Source: Bacteroidales bacterium
GTDB lineage: Bacteria > Bacteroidota > Bacteroidia > Bacteroidales > JALTDM01
DNA length: 12,442 nt
NCBI GenBank assembly: GCA_027074135.1
Contig: JALTDM010000370.1
Coordinates: 1,829-14,270 of the forward strand
Reading direction: 5' to 3'
In this document: positions 1-6,562 of the stretch, piece by piece
How the letters are laid out: every line of letters begins with the position of its first letter
How positions within the stretch are numbered: position 1 is the stretch's first letter
Position numbers and translations under genes: made by a program
The notes under the pieces: generated by a model
Database searches by the model: none
What the model saw: the letters and a program-made list of their open reading frames with translations, nothing else
What the model was told of the DNA's origin: nothing

Positions 1-195
1 AAAAAAAAAAAAATAGGATTTGAATATTTTAAAATGCAAATCGTAGCCGTTTTTGATGATTTTGATGAAAACATGAATAATATGTATTCAGATTACTTCT
101 CTGATATGATTTTTAAACCTTTTGATATAGAAACCTTCTTGGTTAAAATTAAGTCTAATATGAAAAATACAACTTATATGGGCAAGCACGAGTAA
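1..195 (+). CDS. C-terminal fragment of a response-regulator receiver-like protein (5' end outside window)
   Basis: The reading frame is open from base 1 to a TAA at 193-195, giving 64 visible residues with the true start outside the window. The stretch IVAVFDD followed about 20 residues later by MIFKPFD resembles beta4 through the conserved Lys-Pro of beta5 in CheY-like receiver domains, and the helix FDIETFLVKIKSNM would be alpha5. In receivers this Lys contacts the phosphorylated Asp, which is upstream and not visible. The residue that should be Thr/Ser at the end of beta4 seems to be Phe18, so the domain may be atypical. After the domain only about ten residues remain, so any output domain would have to lie N-terminal, or there is none. 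The alternative is an unrelated small protein starting at the ATG at 34. The family call rests on a short pattern and is moderate. Confidence 0.5.
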   Translation, partial: KKKKIGFEYFKMQIVAVFDDFDENMNNMYSDYFSDMIFKPFDIETFLVKIKSNMKNTTYMGKHE

Positions 196-231
196 AAAGA
201 TTTTAATTTTATGCTGTAAGACTCCTTAATA

Positions 232-1491
232 ATGAAAGCAATTTTGCCGTTTTTATTTTTTGTTTTGACCTTGACTTCAAAGGCCCAACTTTCAGATTAT
301 CCACTTTTTGTTAAAGTTCCATATTTTGTAGATACTACTTACAACGAAATAGAGTTTTACGGTAATTCTAATCTTGACAGTTTTTTTGATATGCTTATTA
401 AGTTTCAATTGCGTGGTACTGGCAGATACAATATTGTTCATTTTGGAGGGTCTCATTTGCAAGCGGCAATTTATACAGAAAGACTAAAGGAACGGTTCAA
501 CGAACAATTTCCGGGCATTATTCGTAGTGTTGGGTATGTTTTTCCTTTTAGCATAGCAAAAACCAATCATCCGGTATACTACAAAAGTACTTATACAGGG
601 CATTGGAAATATTGCAAAAATGTAAAAAAGAAAGAAGGTTGTATACTTGGTGTGGGTGGTATTCAGGCAACTACTTCAGATACCGTTACTTCAGTGAAGA
701 TTTTTCCCGTTTTAAATCCTTCTTTTTTTGCTTTTGACAAGGTGACTTTGATGTGTAAAGTGAATGACGGTGCTGAATTTGAAATAAATATAAACGGTAA
801 AGATACAATTTTGAATGGCGGTTATTCAATCCTAACTCTTGGTTTTAGCGATTTGCAAGATACATTGAATGCAAGTTTTATTAAAAAAGATACATTGCCC
901 AATTCTTCGTTTACGCTTTACGGATTTATTTTAGATAAAAACAGTCCGGGTCTAATGTACTCTTCAATTGGCATCAATGGTGCCGCTACTTATTCGTTTT
1001 TGAAATGTGAAAATTTTGAAAAAGAACTTGCATTGCTCAATCCTGATATGTTAATTTTGTCTCTTGGGACAAATGATGCTTACGGCAAGGGTTATAGTGA
1101 TTCGGTATATTACCGCAATATAGATTCATTGGTGCAAATTGCAAGGCATTTAAATCCCGATTGCAGAATTATTCTTACAGTGCCGAATGATGATTATTAT
1201 AAGCGAAGGTATCCGAATAGAAATACGGCCAGGCAAGAAAAAACAATAAAAAAACTTGCTACCGACAGAAACCTTATGGTGTGGGATGTTTTTAAATTCA
1301 TGGGTGGACTCGGGTCGTCTCAAATATGGTATCGTAATGGACTTATGAAGTACGACAGGATACATTTTACACCGCAAGGTTACAGGCTGAAAGGCGATTT
1401 GTTTTTTGCAGCTTTTATGAAAAGGTTTGACAAATACCTATCACGGCAACACAAAATAACTTTGAATGGAAACTTTAAAAAAGTATTTTGA
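232..1491 (+). CDS. Exported SGNH/GDSL hydrolase-fold protein, partner of the MBOAT acyltransferase
   Basis: The protein has 419 residues with an N-terminal signal peptide (hydrophobic residues 3-15, likely cleavage after SKA with Gln next), so it should act in the periplasm or at the surface. SGNH blocks are visible: IVHFGGSH (residues 68-75, candidate nucleophile Ser74), Gly-rich SIGINGA (245-251), LSLGTND (277-282, block III with Asn281) and DRIH (375-378, catalytic Asp375/His378). The usual block I GDSH reads GGSH here. Between blocks I and III lies a beta-rich insert of about 150 residues, which makes it longer than compact GDSL enzymes. It overlaps the downstream MBOAT gene by 26 bp, which suggests coupled expression. 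By analogy with AlgI/AlgJ-type systems, it probably transfers or removes acyl (acetyl) groups on an extracytoplasmic glycan. The substrate is not visible, and an esterase role is equally possible. The fold is fairly sure, the reaction is inferred. Confidence 0.8.
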   Translation: MKAILPFLFFVLTLTSKAQLSDYPLFVKVPYFVDTTYNEIEFYGNSNLDSFFDMLIKFQLRGTGRYNIVHFGGSHLQAAIYTERLKERFNEQFPGIIRSVGYVFPFSIAKTNHPVYYKSTYTGHWKYCKNVKKKEGCILGVGGIQATTSDTVTSVKIFPVLNPSFFAFDKVTLMCKVNDGAEFEININGKDTILNGGYSILTLGFSDLQDTLNASFIKKDTLPNSSFTLYGFILDKNSPGLMYSSIGINGAATYSFLKCENFEKELALLNPDMLILSLGTNDAYGKGYSDSVYYRNIDSLVQIARHLNPDCRIILTVPNDDYYKRRYPNRNTARQEKTIKKLATDRNLMVWDVFKFMGGLGSSQIWYRNGLMKYDRIHFTPQGYRLKGDLFFAAFMKRFDKYLSRQHKITLNGNFKKVF

Positions 1492-3133
1492 TTACATATT
1501 TTTTTACAATCAAGATGCTCCGTTGATTTTTACCCGCCTATATTTTTGGGTGTTTTTTGCCGTGGTGCTTACTTTTTATACTTTCTTGTACAAGCGTAAA
1601 CTTTTACGTAGTACTTATCTTTTTCTTGTCAGTTTGTTTTTTTACTACAAGACCAGTGGTTTTTATTTCTTCCTGCTGATTTTTTCCACGCTTGTAGATT
1701 ATTTTATTGGGCATAGGATATACAAAGAAGAATCTTCCGTAAAACGTAAACTGTGGGTGGCATTAAGTGTTTTTGTAAACTTGTCTGTCCTTTTTTATTT
1801 CAAATACGCTTATCTGCTCGTCGATACGATAAATACTATTTGGGGGACAAATTTTGTTGTACGCGATGTGCTTGCCGAGAGTATAAACAACCTGCTTCAT
1901 TTGCACTTGGATATAACAAGCATTTTCTTGCCTGTGGGAATTTCGTTTTATACTTTTCAGACCATAAGCTATTCGGTGGATATTTACCGAAATAAGATAA
2001 AGCCGCTTGATAACATTCTTGATTTCGGGTTTTATGTGAGTTTTTTTCCGCAGCTTGTTGCAGGTCCTATTGTCCGGGCATCGGAATTTATACCGCAGAT
2101 TAAAGCAGATTACCGGTTGACAAAAAAAGATTTCGGACTTGCATTGTTTTTTATTTTGAACGGGCTTTTCAAAAAAATGGTGTTGGCTGACTTTATTGCC
2201 GTGAATTTTGTGGACCGTGTTTTTGCCAATCCTGTTTCGTATAGCGGGGTGGAAAATCTTTTTGCACTTTTCGGTTATTCGCTTCAGGTTTACGCCGACT
2301 TTTCGGGCTATACAGATATGGCTACGGGTGTGGCTTTGCTTATGGGTTTCAGGCTGCCTAAAAACTTTAATTATCCGTACAAGGCAAAAAGTGTGGGAGA
2401 GTTTTGGAAACGCTGGCATATTTCTTTGTCATCGTGGCTAAAAGATTATCTTTACATACCATTGGGAGGTAACCGAAAAGGAACTGTGGGTACTTATATG
2501 ATTGGTGCCATTATTCTTATTATCATTCTTTTGCTTGCAAAAAATCCTATAGTTACATATGTTACCGCCGGAGTAGTGGTGCTATTCTTTGTGATGGCAA
2601 GGATTAGTGAGTCTTTCAAAAGGTGGGTAAACACCAATATCAATATTATGCTAACAATGCTGCTTGGCGGATTGTGGCACGGAGCACATCTCAAATTTAT
2701 GATGTGGGGTGGCTTGAACGGTCTGGGATTGGTGGTTTATAAACTGTGGAAGGAAATCAGTCCTTACGAAGGCAAGAATCATTTTCTCATTAATGTTTGG
2801 CGTATTGCATTAACATTTGCTTTTATCACTTTTACGCGGGCTTGGTTTAGGGCCGACAGTTTTGAAAAGGCAAACCAGGTGATATCTCAAATAGTAAATC
2901 ATTTTAATCCTCATGTTTTTCCGGCTTTTTTAGTTGGATTCAAAACAGTACTTTTGGTTATGCTTTTCGGTTACATTTTGCACTGGTTGCCGGATAAGTG
3001 GAAAGACTCGTTCCAAGAAAAGTTTATCGCTTCACCAATGGTTTTACAACTTCTTGTTGTTGTGGTAGCCGTATTTCTTATTTACCAAACACGGATTACC
3101 GATTTGCAGCCGTTTATTTATTTTCAGTTTTAG
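1466..3133 (+). CDS. MBOAT family membrane-bound O-acyltransferase (AlgI/DltB-like)
   Basis: This is a 555-residue multi-pass membrane protein, close to the usual length for AlgI-like MBOAT enzymes. Family landmarks are LPVGISFYTFQ (155-165), FPQLVAGPI (194-202), YADFSGYTDMA (276-286), the WKRWHISLSSW motif (314-324, with His318) and GGLWHGA (401-407), whose His405 is the expected catalytic histidine in the membrane. Hydrophobic segments run through residues 21-41, 50-80, 98-115, 340-378 and 525-540. MBOAT proteins of this group move an acyl group, normally acetyl, from a cytoplasmic donor across the membrane for attachment to a polysaccharide or cell-wall polymer. The start at 1466 lies inside the preceding SGNH gene, and the aligned N-terminal region (YNQDAPLIFTRLYFW) supports it. 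The gene ends one base from the convergent OmpA-like gene. No polysaccharide synthesis genes are in the window, so the acceptor is unknown. Confidence 0.93.
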   Translation: METLKKYFDYIFFYNQDAPLIFTRLYFWVFFAVVLTFYTFLYKRKLLRSTYLFLVSLFFYYKTSGFYFFLLIFSTLVDYFIGHRIYKEESSVKRKLWVALSVFVNLSVLFYFKYAYLLVDTINTIWGTNFVVRDVLAESINNLLHLHLDITSIFLPVGISFYTFQTISYSVDIYRNKIKPLDNILDFGFYVSFFPQLVAGPIVRASEFIPQIKADYRLTKKDFGLALFFILNGLFKKMVLADFIAVNFVDRVFANPVSYSGVENLFALFGYSLQVYADFSGYTDMATGVALLMGFRLPKNFNYPYKAKSVGEFWKRWHISLSSWLKDYLYIPLGGNRKGTVGTYMIGAIILIIILLLAKNPIVTYVTAGVVVLFFVMARISESFKRWVNTNINIMLTMLLGGLWHGAHLKFMMWGGLNGLGLVVYKLWKEISPYEGKNHFLINVWRIALTFAFITFTRAWFRADSFEKANQVISQIVNHFNPHVFPAFLVGFKTVLLVMLFGYILHWLPDKWKDSFQEKFIASPMVLQLLVVVVAVFLIYQTRITDLQPFIYFQF

Positions 3134-3142
3134 CCTAAAACT
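3126..3142. repeat. 17-bp inverted repeat spanning both convergent stop codons
   Basis: AGTTTTAG and CTAAAACT are exact reverse complements separated by the single base C at 3134. Each arm contains the TAG stop of one gene: 3131-3133 on the plus strand for the MBOAT gene and 3137-3135 on the minus strand for the OmpA-like gene. Both proteins end in Phe-stop (TTT TAG), which accounts for much of the symmetry. As RNA it could form only a short AU-rich hairpin with few G-C pairs, so a bidirectional terminator role is possible but weakly supported. Confidence 0.5.
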
Positions 3143-5009
3143 TTATCGCGATTATTTCCACTTTTCTTTCTTTTGAGGCTTCGGGGCTGTAAACCGAATG
3201 ACGAAGGTCGGTAAGTTTATCGCTGACCGATTTGCTTGCTTTGGTTTCGCCGAAAGGTTTACGTTTTATTATCAACTGTCCGTTGTTTATGTACCCTGCA
3301 AGCATTCCGTTTTTGTATTTGAATAGGTAATTTACAATTGACTGTATCCGCCTTTTCGAAAGGTTTGTGTTGTAGTCAGACTTGTTTAGAGGGCTGGCAA
3401 ATCCTTTTATGGTAATTTCTATTGTATCACCTTCAGAGAGCAAGTTTTCCAGAAGGTCCATAAAGTGTTTAAGTTTACTCAAATTTGCTGTAACACTGTC
3501 TTCAAAAAAGTCTTCAATGGCGTTTACCGCTTTTTCTTTTTCTTCCCCTGTCAGTCCTTTTGAATACTCACGGATAAATTCTTCTTTTTTGGCAATATAT
3601 TTTTGGTAAGTTTCAAGGTAATCGAGGGTTGTAGTGGTGTCGTAAGACCTTGGGTTAGGTCTGTCGTTGTCAAAATAAAGCTTAATGGGAATAAGTTGAG
3701 ACAGCGAATGCCGGGTAATGTTTTTCCTGCTTTTTTCTATCAGCTTTTTTCTGTTTGATTGCAGAAGTACCGAGAAAATATCGTTGCAGCACATGTATTC
3801 TTTGGGATTTTCAGGTCTGTTGCTGGAAAAATAAGCTGCTTTTTTGCTGATTGTGAAAAAAACATCATCGTAAGTTGAGTTTAGAGGTTTGCCCGGATTT
3901 ACGGGTTCAGACCAACTGTCTGGCTTGCCGTATGAAGAAAAAATATCGAATCCGCCTATGCTTTCGTGCCAACGTGAGCTGAAATAAAGTGTGTTTGTAA
4001 GTGTGTCGTAAAAGGGGCATATCTCATCGTCTGGTGAGTTTATCTTGTTACCGGCATTCGTTACATTGTAATATTCGCCATTGATTATTTGGGCCTGCCA
4101 AATGTCATATTTGCCTTTGCCACCGCCCCTGTCAGATGCGAAAAACAAATATTTGTTGCTGTCTATATTACAAACAAAAGGTTGTGTGCTGTTTGTACCG
4201 GGCATATTTATTATTGTGGGCAGGAACCTGATTTTTCTTTCAAGAATTTTTCCTTCGTAATACTTTACTTTACCTATTTTGCACTTTCCTCCGAAGGGAC
4301 AAACGGTTACATAAAGCAGTGAGTCTTGCTTGTCATAATAGAAATTTGGGAAATGTGTACTGTCTGCCAAAAAGAGCGTGTCGGGTTTGTTTAATTTTCC
4401 ACAGCAAATTTGCCATAGTGTTACGGGAAACACAAGCGAATCGTTTACTGGTCTGTACGATGAAAACAAAAAAATGCTGTCATTTATTTCTTGTGCAAGA
4501 TAATCGCTGTATTCTTTTAAATTTACAGGCGGGCTCATCCGTTTTATTGAAAATGAAGAGTCTATGGGAATATAGCCGGGTTGCATAAGCCGTTCGCAAA
4601 CTTCTTTTTCGTATTTAGCTTTTGTCAAAAAAAATTTATCGGGGTAATGTTTGAATTTACGGTAAAATCTTTTGAAGTATTTTGAGGCTCTTTTGTAATC
4701 TCCCCGGTGTTTTTTCACGACACCTTCCCAATAATATGCCAACGGGTATTTTTCTTTTTCGTATCTGAGTACTTTGCGGTAATATTTATCTGCCTTTTTG
4801 TAGTTTCTCAGCTTGCGGTATGATTCTGCCAAATAATATGCTGCTTCTGTATTTTCACTACGGTCATATATTTCTTGAAAAAGTTCTGATGCTGTTTTAT
4901 AATCATCCGCTTCAAAATATTTTTTTGCCAGTATGAATTTTGTTTTCAGTGTTTGTGAATGTGCTGAAAGAAAGATTGTTAAAAATAGTATAAAAAAAAG
5001 CCGTTTCAT
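3135..5009 (-). CDS. TPR / PD40 propeller / OmpA-C envelope protein (PorE-like architecture)
   Basis: The 624-residue product carries a signal peptide (residues 1-18, cleaved before Gln19; no lipobox Cys). TPR-type helical repeats occupy about 22-140 (KYFEADDYKTASELFQEIY, then AESYRKLRNYKKADKYYRKVL). A PD40/WD40-like propeller follows (about 150-415), with blades marked by LFFASDRGG...YDIW (288-304), LYFSSRW...GFDIFSS (341-359) and AYFSSNRP...NDIFSV (392-413). A C-terminal OmpA-like domain (about 440-624) begins IKLYFDNDRPNPRS and ends with ERKVEI. Domain order matches the T9SS accessory protein PorE, which in Porphyromonas is a lipoprotein; this one lacks a lipid-attachment Cys. The OmpA-C domain carries a roughly 70-residue helical insert and reads GFASP where GHTD is usual, while keeping the LSxxR arginine. 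Its ATG overlaps the porT stop (ATGA), pointing to coupled expression. It probably sits in the periplasm linking an outer-membrane complex to peptidoglycan. The role in T9SS is inferred. Confidence 0.85.
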   Translation of the reverse strand: MKRLFFILFLTIFLSAHSQTLKTKFILAKKYFEADDYKTASELFQEIYDRSENTEAAYYLAESYRKLRNYKKADKYYRKVLRYEKEKYPLAYYWEGVVKKHRGDYKRASKYFKRFYRKFKHYPDKFFLTKAKYEKEVCERLMQPGYIPIDSSFSIKRMSPPVNLKEYSDYLAQEINDSIFLFSSYRPVNDSLVFPVTLWQICCGKLNKPDTLFLADSTHFPNFYYDKQDSLLYVTVCPFGGKCKIGKVKYYEGKILERKIRFLPTIINMPGTNSTQPFVCNIDSNKYLFFASDRGGGKGKYDIWQAQIINGEYYNVTNAGNKINSPDDEICPFYDTLTNTLYFSSRWHESIGGFDIFSSYGKPDSWSEPVNPGKPLNSTYDDVFFTISKKAAYFSSNRPENPKEYMCCNDIFSVLLQSNRKKLIEKSRKNITRHSLSQLIPIKLYFDNDRPNPRSYDTTTTLDYLETYQKYIAKKEEFIREYSKGLTGEEKEKAVNAIEDFFEDSVTANLSKLKHFMDLLENLLSEGDTIEITIKGFASPLNKSDYNTNLSKRRIQSIVNYLFKYKNGMLAGYINNGQLIIKRKPFGETKASKSVSDKLTDLRHSVYSPEASKERKVEIIAIKF

Positions 5010-5758
5010 CGTCTTTTGGTAAAAATATTGAAGTTGCTAAGGTCACTTCCTTCAAATAAGAATGACAATATTACCATTTTAGAATTCATTTTCTCAATGG
5101 ATGTAGTATATTGGGAATCGTCATAAACTACTACATTTCTTATACCTACTGCCAATTTTAATTCAATTGCAAATTTAAAATATTCTAAGAAAAAGTCAAA
5201 ACCTGCACCTATTTCGTAATAAAAATCAGGTTTAATAAGCCTTATCATAGGTCGTTCTTCCGGCTTTATATGATCTTTTGCTGCAAGGTCGTACTTAAAA
5301 GAGCCGCCACCAATAACATAAGCTCTAAAGTTATTAAGCCTGTCCGATTTATATTTTATAAGAAACGGAAAATCTAGGAATGTGGATTCTATTTTCATCA
5401 ACACTCTTGTAAATGTAGTGTCACTGTTTTTTACCGTGTATCTTAAATCCCTTTCGCCGAACAATAAGCCCGGTAGGAAACGCAATGACAGATTATCGAG
5501 CAAGTTATAGTTAGTTACGATGTTTATGTTAAAGCCGGGTTGGCGGAAATTTTCTATTGCGTAAACGGAATCTTCGGTAAAGATTTTACTGCTAGGTCTG
5601 ATGGTAAAGTCCATTGTGTTGAGTCCCAAGGACATACCGAAGTGCATAAATTGCTTGTCATATTTTGGTAGATTCAAAGGTTTATCACCTTGACCGAATG
5701 AAAGCAACGGTGTTAAAATAATGGTAATTAAAAATATTTTAATCAGTTTCATTTTCAT
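5006..5758 (-). CDS. porT: PorT-family outer-membrane beta-barrel, type IX secretion component
   Basis: The 250-residue product has a signal peptide (hydrophobic residues 5-21, cleavage before Gln23), then alternating amphipathic beta-strands typical of an eight-stranded PorT/OMP_b-brl barrel. Recognisable PorT features are the N-terminal block LNLPKYDKQFMHFGMSLGLN (28-47) just after the signal peptide, the central STFLDFPFLIKYKSDR (125-140) and the late strands YYEIGAGFDFFLEYFKFAIELK (180-201). PorT is required for T9SS function in Porphyromonas and gliding bacteria, where it resides in the outer membrane with a role near the secretion complex. The length is within the family's usual 220-260. 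Two in-frame ATGs (5758 and 5752) could both start translation; the first is taken. It is the first gene of a minus-strand pair and overlaps the OmpA-like gene by 4 bp. The outer-membrane barrel call is firm; the PorT assignment rests on remembered family motifs. Confidence 0.82.
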   Translation of the reverse strand: MKMKLIKIFLITIILTPLLSFGQGDKPLNLPKYDKQFMHFGMSLGLNTMDFTIRPSSKIFTEDSVYAIENFRQPGFNINIVTNYNLLDNLSLRFLPGLLFGERDLRYTVKNSDTTFTRVLMKIESTFLDFPFLIKYKSDRLNNFRAYVIGGGSFKYDLAAKDHIKPEERPMIRLIKPDFYYEIGAGFDFFLEYFKFAIELKLAVGIRNVVVYDDSQYTTSIEKMNSKMVILSFLFEGSDLSNFNIFTKRR

Positions 5759-5771
5759 TTTTTACAGGGTG

Positions 5772-5779
5772 CAAAAATA
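5772..5779 (-). promoter_or_regulatory. Possible -7 element for the porT operon
   Basis: On the minus strand this reads TATTTTTG, a match to the Bacteroidota -7 consensus TAnnTTTG. It lies 13 bp before the porT ATG at 5758, so the leader would be only a few bases, or start use would shift to the second ATG at 5752. No TTG-type -33 element is visible at the right distance, so support is limited. Confidence 0.35.
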
Positions 5780-5880
5780 GTAAATAAATAACGGATTTTT
5801 CTAAAAAATAGTATAATACAACAGGTTTGTTATTTTTGTAGTCGGTATAAAATATTTTTTTGTTTTTGCTATTAATAAAA

Positions 5881-5912
5881 TTTGGGTTGAACTGCATTTT
5901 TAGTTACCTTTG
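5881..5912 (+). promoter_or_regulatory. Bacteroidota-type promoter for the 5930-11154 gene cluster
   Basis: TTTG at 5881-5884 and TACCTTTG at 5905-5912 are separated by exactly 20 bp, which fits the primary sigma factor consensus of this phylum (TTTG / TAnnTTTG). Transcription would begin around 5917-5920, leaving a leader of roughly ten bases before the ATG at 5930. No other matching pair was found between the following three genes, so it may drive all four. A second lone TAnnTTTG (TATTTTTG, 5831-5838) lies upstream without a matching -33. Confidence 0.7.
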
Positions 5913-5929
5913 TATGTTAAATTTGATAT

Positions 5930-6358
5930 ATGAAAACGCTTGCCATAATTTTCTTTACAACGATTTCTTTTTTTTCGCGGGCTCAAACCGTAATAGAAAT
6001 GATGTATCCCGGTGATGCCAATTTAGTGCTTCTAGAAGTGGATAATCCCGATTCTGCCGATATTATTGTTTATAAAACCCATGATAAAAAACAAGCGGAA
6101 CAGTGGGATTTAATGTGGAAGTTTAAAAAATGGGGATTTTCAAACTTCTCGGTTTATATAACCAAAGATCCAAACGATTCTCTTTTGATTGATGAAGAAA
6201 CAGGAATCAGATATCCTATTCAAGGTAGAATTTATTTTACAAATAACCCTAATGAACGCGGATACAAGAATCCTAATTTTCATTTGGAAGGAGTATTTAG
6301 AAAAGTAAAAACGAAGCAAGAAGATGCTAAGGAAACAAATGATGACAAAAATAAGTAG
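5930..6358 (+). CDS. Small secreted beta-repeat protein, DUF6150-like, function unknown
   Basis: The 142-residue product has a signal peptide (residues 1-18, FFSRA then Gln19) and no lipobox. The mature part contains degenerate units of about 13-16 residues built on a hydrophobic beta-strand: ANLVLLEVDNPDS, ADIIVYKTHDKKQ, AEQWDLMWKFKKWGF, SNFSVYITKDPND and GRIYFTNNPNERG. This pattern resembles the Bacteroidota family DUF6150, whose members repeat an A-D-x-x-V-Y-x-V style unit and have no established function. The C-terminus (about 127-142) is a highly charged tail rich in Lys, Asp and Glu. It is the first gene after a good promoter, and its last 35 bp overlap the longest frame of the next, lipoprotein gene. 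Expected location is the periplasm or outside the cell. The gene is convincing; the family assignment is moderate, and no activity can be proposed. Confidence 0.65.
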   Translation: MKTLAIIFFTTISFFSRAQTVIEMMYPGDANLVLLEVDNPDSADIIVYKTHDKKQAEQWDLMWKFKKWGFSNFSVYITKDPNDSLLIDEETGIRYPIQGRIYFTNNPNERGYKNPNFHLEGVFRKVKTKQEDAKETNDDKNK

Positions 6359-6539
6359 CAGGATTTTTCTCTTGATTTTTTTAGGTATGCTTATGTCGTG
6401 TGCTACTCACGAAGTTAAAAGGTTGGAAGAACGTGATCCGTTGGTGAAAAAACTTGAGGAACGAGATTCTATGCGTATAATAAAGAAATCTATTCAAGTA
6501 AAAAAAAATTCACCTCCGAAGAAAGTTAACAATAACTAA
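6324..6539 (+). CDS. Tiny lipoprotein with a duplicated charged decapeptide
   Basis: The longest frame gives 71 residues. Starts at 6339 or 6342 (MMTKISS...) are equally plausible and give a more usual signal peptide of about 20 residues. Residues 14-26 (IFLLIFLGMLMSC) form a hydrophobic core ending in a lipobox-like LMSC, so Cys26 is a likely lipidation site. The mature part is only about 45 residues, very basic and acidic, with VKRLEERDPL (31-40) repeated as VKKLEERDSM (41-50), followed by a Lys/Pro/Asn-rich tail. Bacteroidota surface lipoproteins often carry acidic residues right after the Cys; here the sequence after Cys is ATHEVKR, so the final side of the membrane is unclear. It overlaps the upstream gene and ends 23 bp before the methyltransferase gene. 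No family is recognised. The overlap and lipobox favour a real gene, but its small size leaves doubt. Confidence 0.6.
   Translation: MLRKQMMTKISSRIFLLIFLGMLMSCATHEVKRLEERDPLVKKLEERDSMRIIKKSIQVKKNSPPKKVNNN
6414..6473 (+). repeat. Tandem 30-bp coding duplication in the small lipoprotein gene
   Basis: Two adjacent 30-bp units (6414-6443 and 6444-6473) encode VKRLEERDPL and VKKLEERDSM. Seven of ten residues are identical, and the codons differ mainly at third positions (for example TTG/CTT, GAA/GAG, CGT/CGA). That suggests an old duplication kept by selection on the protein. Confidence 0.6.
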
Positions 6540-6562
6540 TTTTACCACAATATTTATAAAAA

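Noticed and set aside
1..13. Poly-A run at the window start as a regulatory tract or assembly artefact
   Set aside because: It lies in frame with the open reading frame as lysine codons and touches the window edge, so nothing more can be concluded.
1763..2419. Long 218-codon open frame on the minus strand inside the MBOAT gene
   Set aside because: The plus-strand frame carries clear MBOAT motifs throughout. The antisense translation is rich in His, Cys, Lys and Arg without domain or signal features, as expected of a shadow frame.
3135..5009. OmpA-like protein as a lipoprotein, as known for PorE
   Set aside because: The signal peptide ends AHSQ with no Cys near the cleavage site, so lipid attachment is not supported.
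5831..5838. Second plus-strand promoter for the DUF6150-like gene
   Set aside because: The -7 match has no TTG-type element about 20 bp upstream, and a much better promoter lies nearer the gene at 5881-5912.
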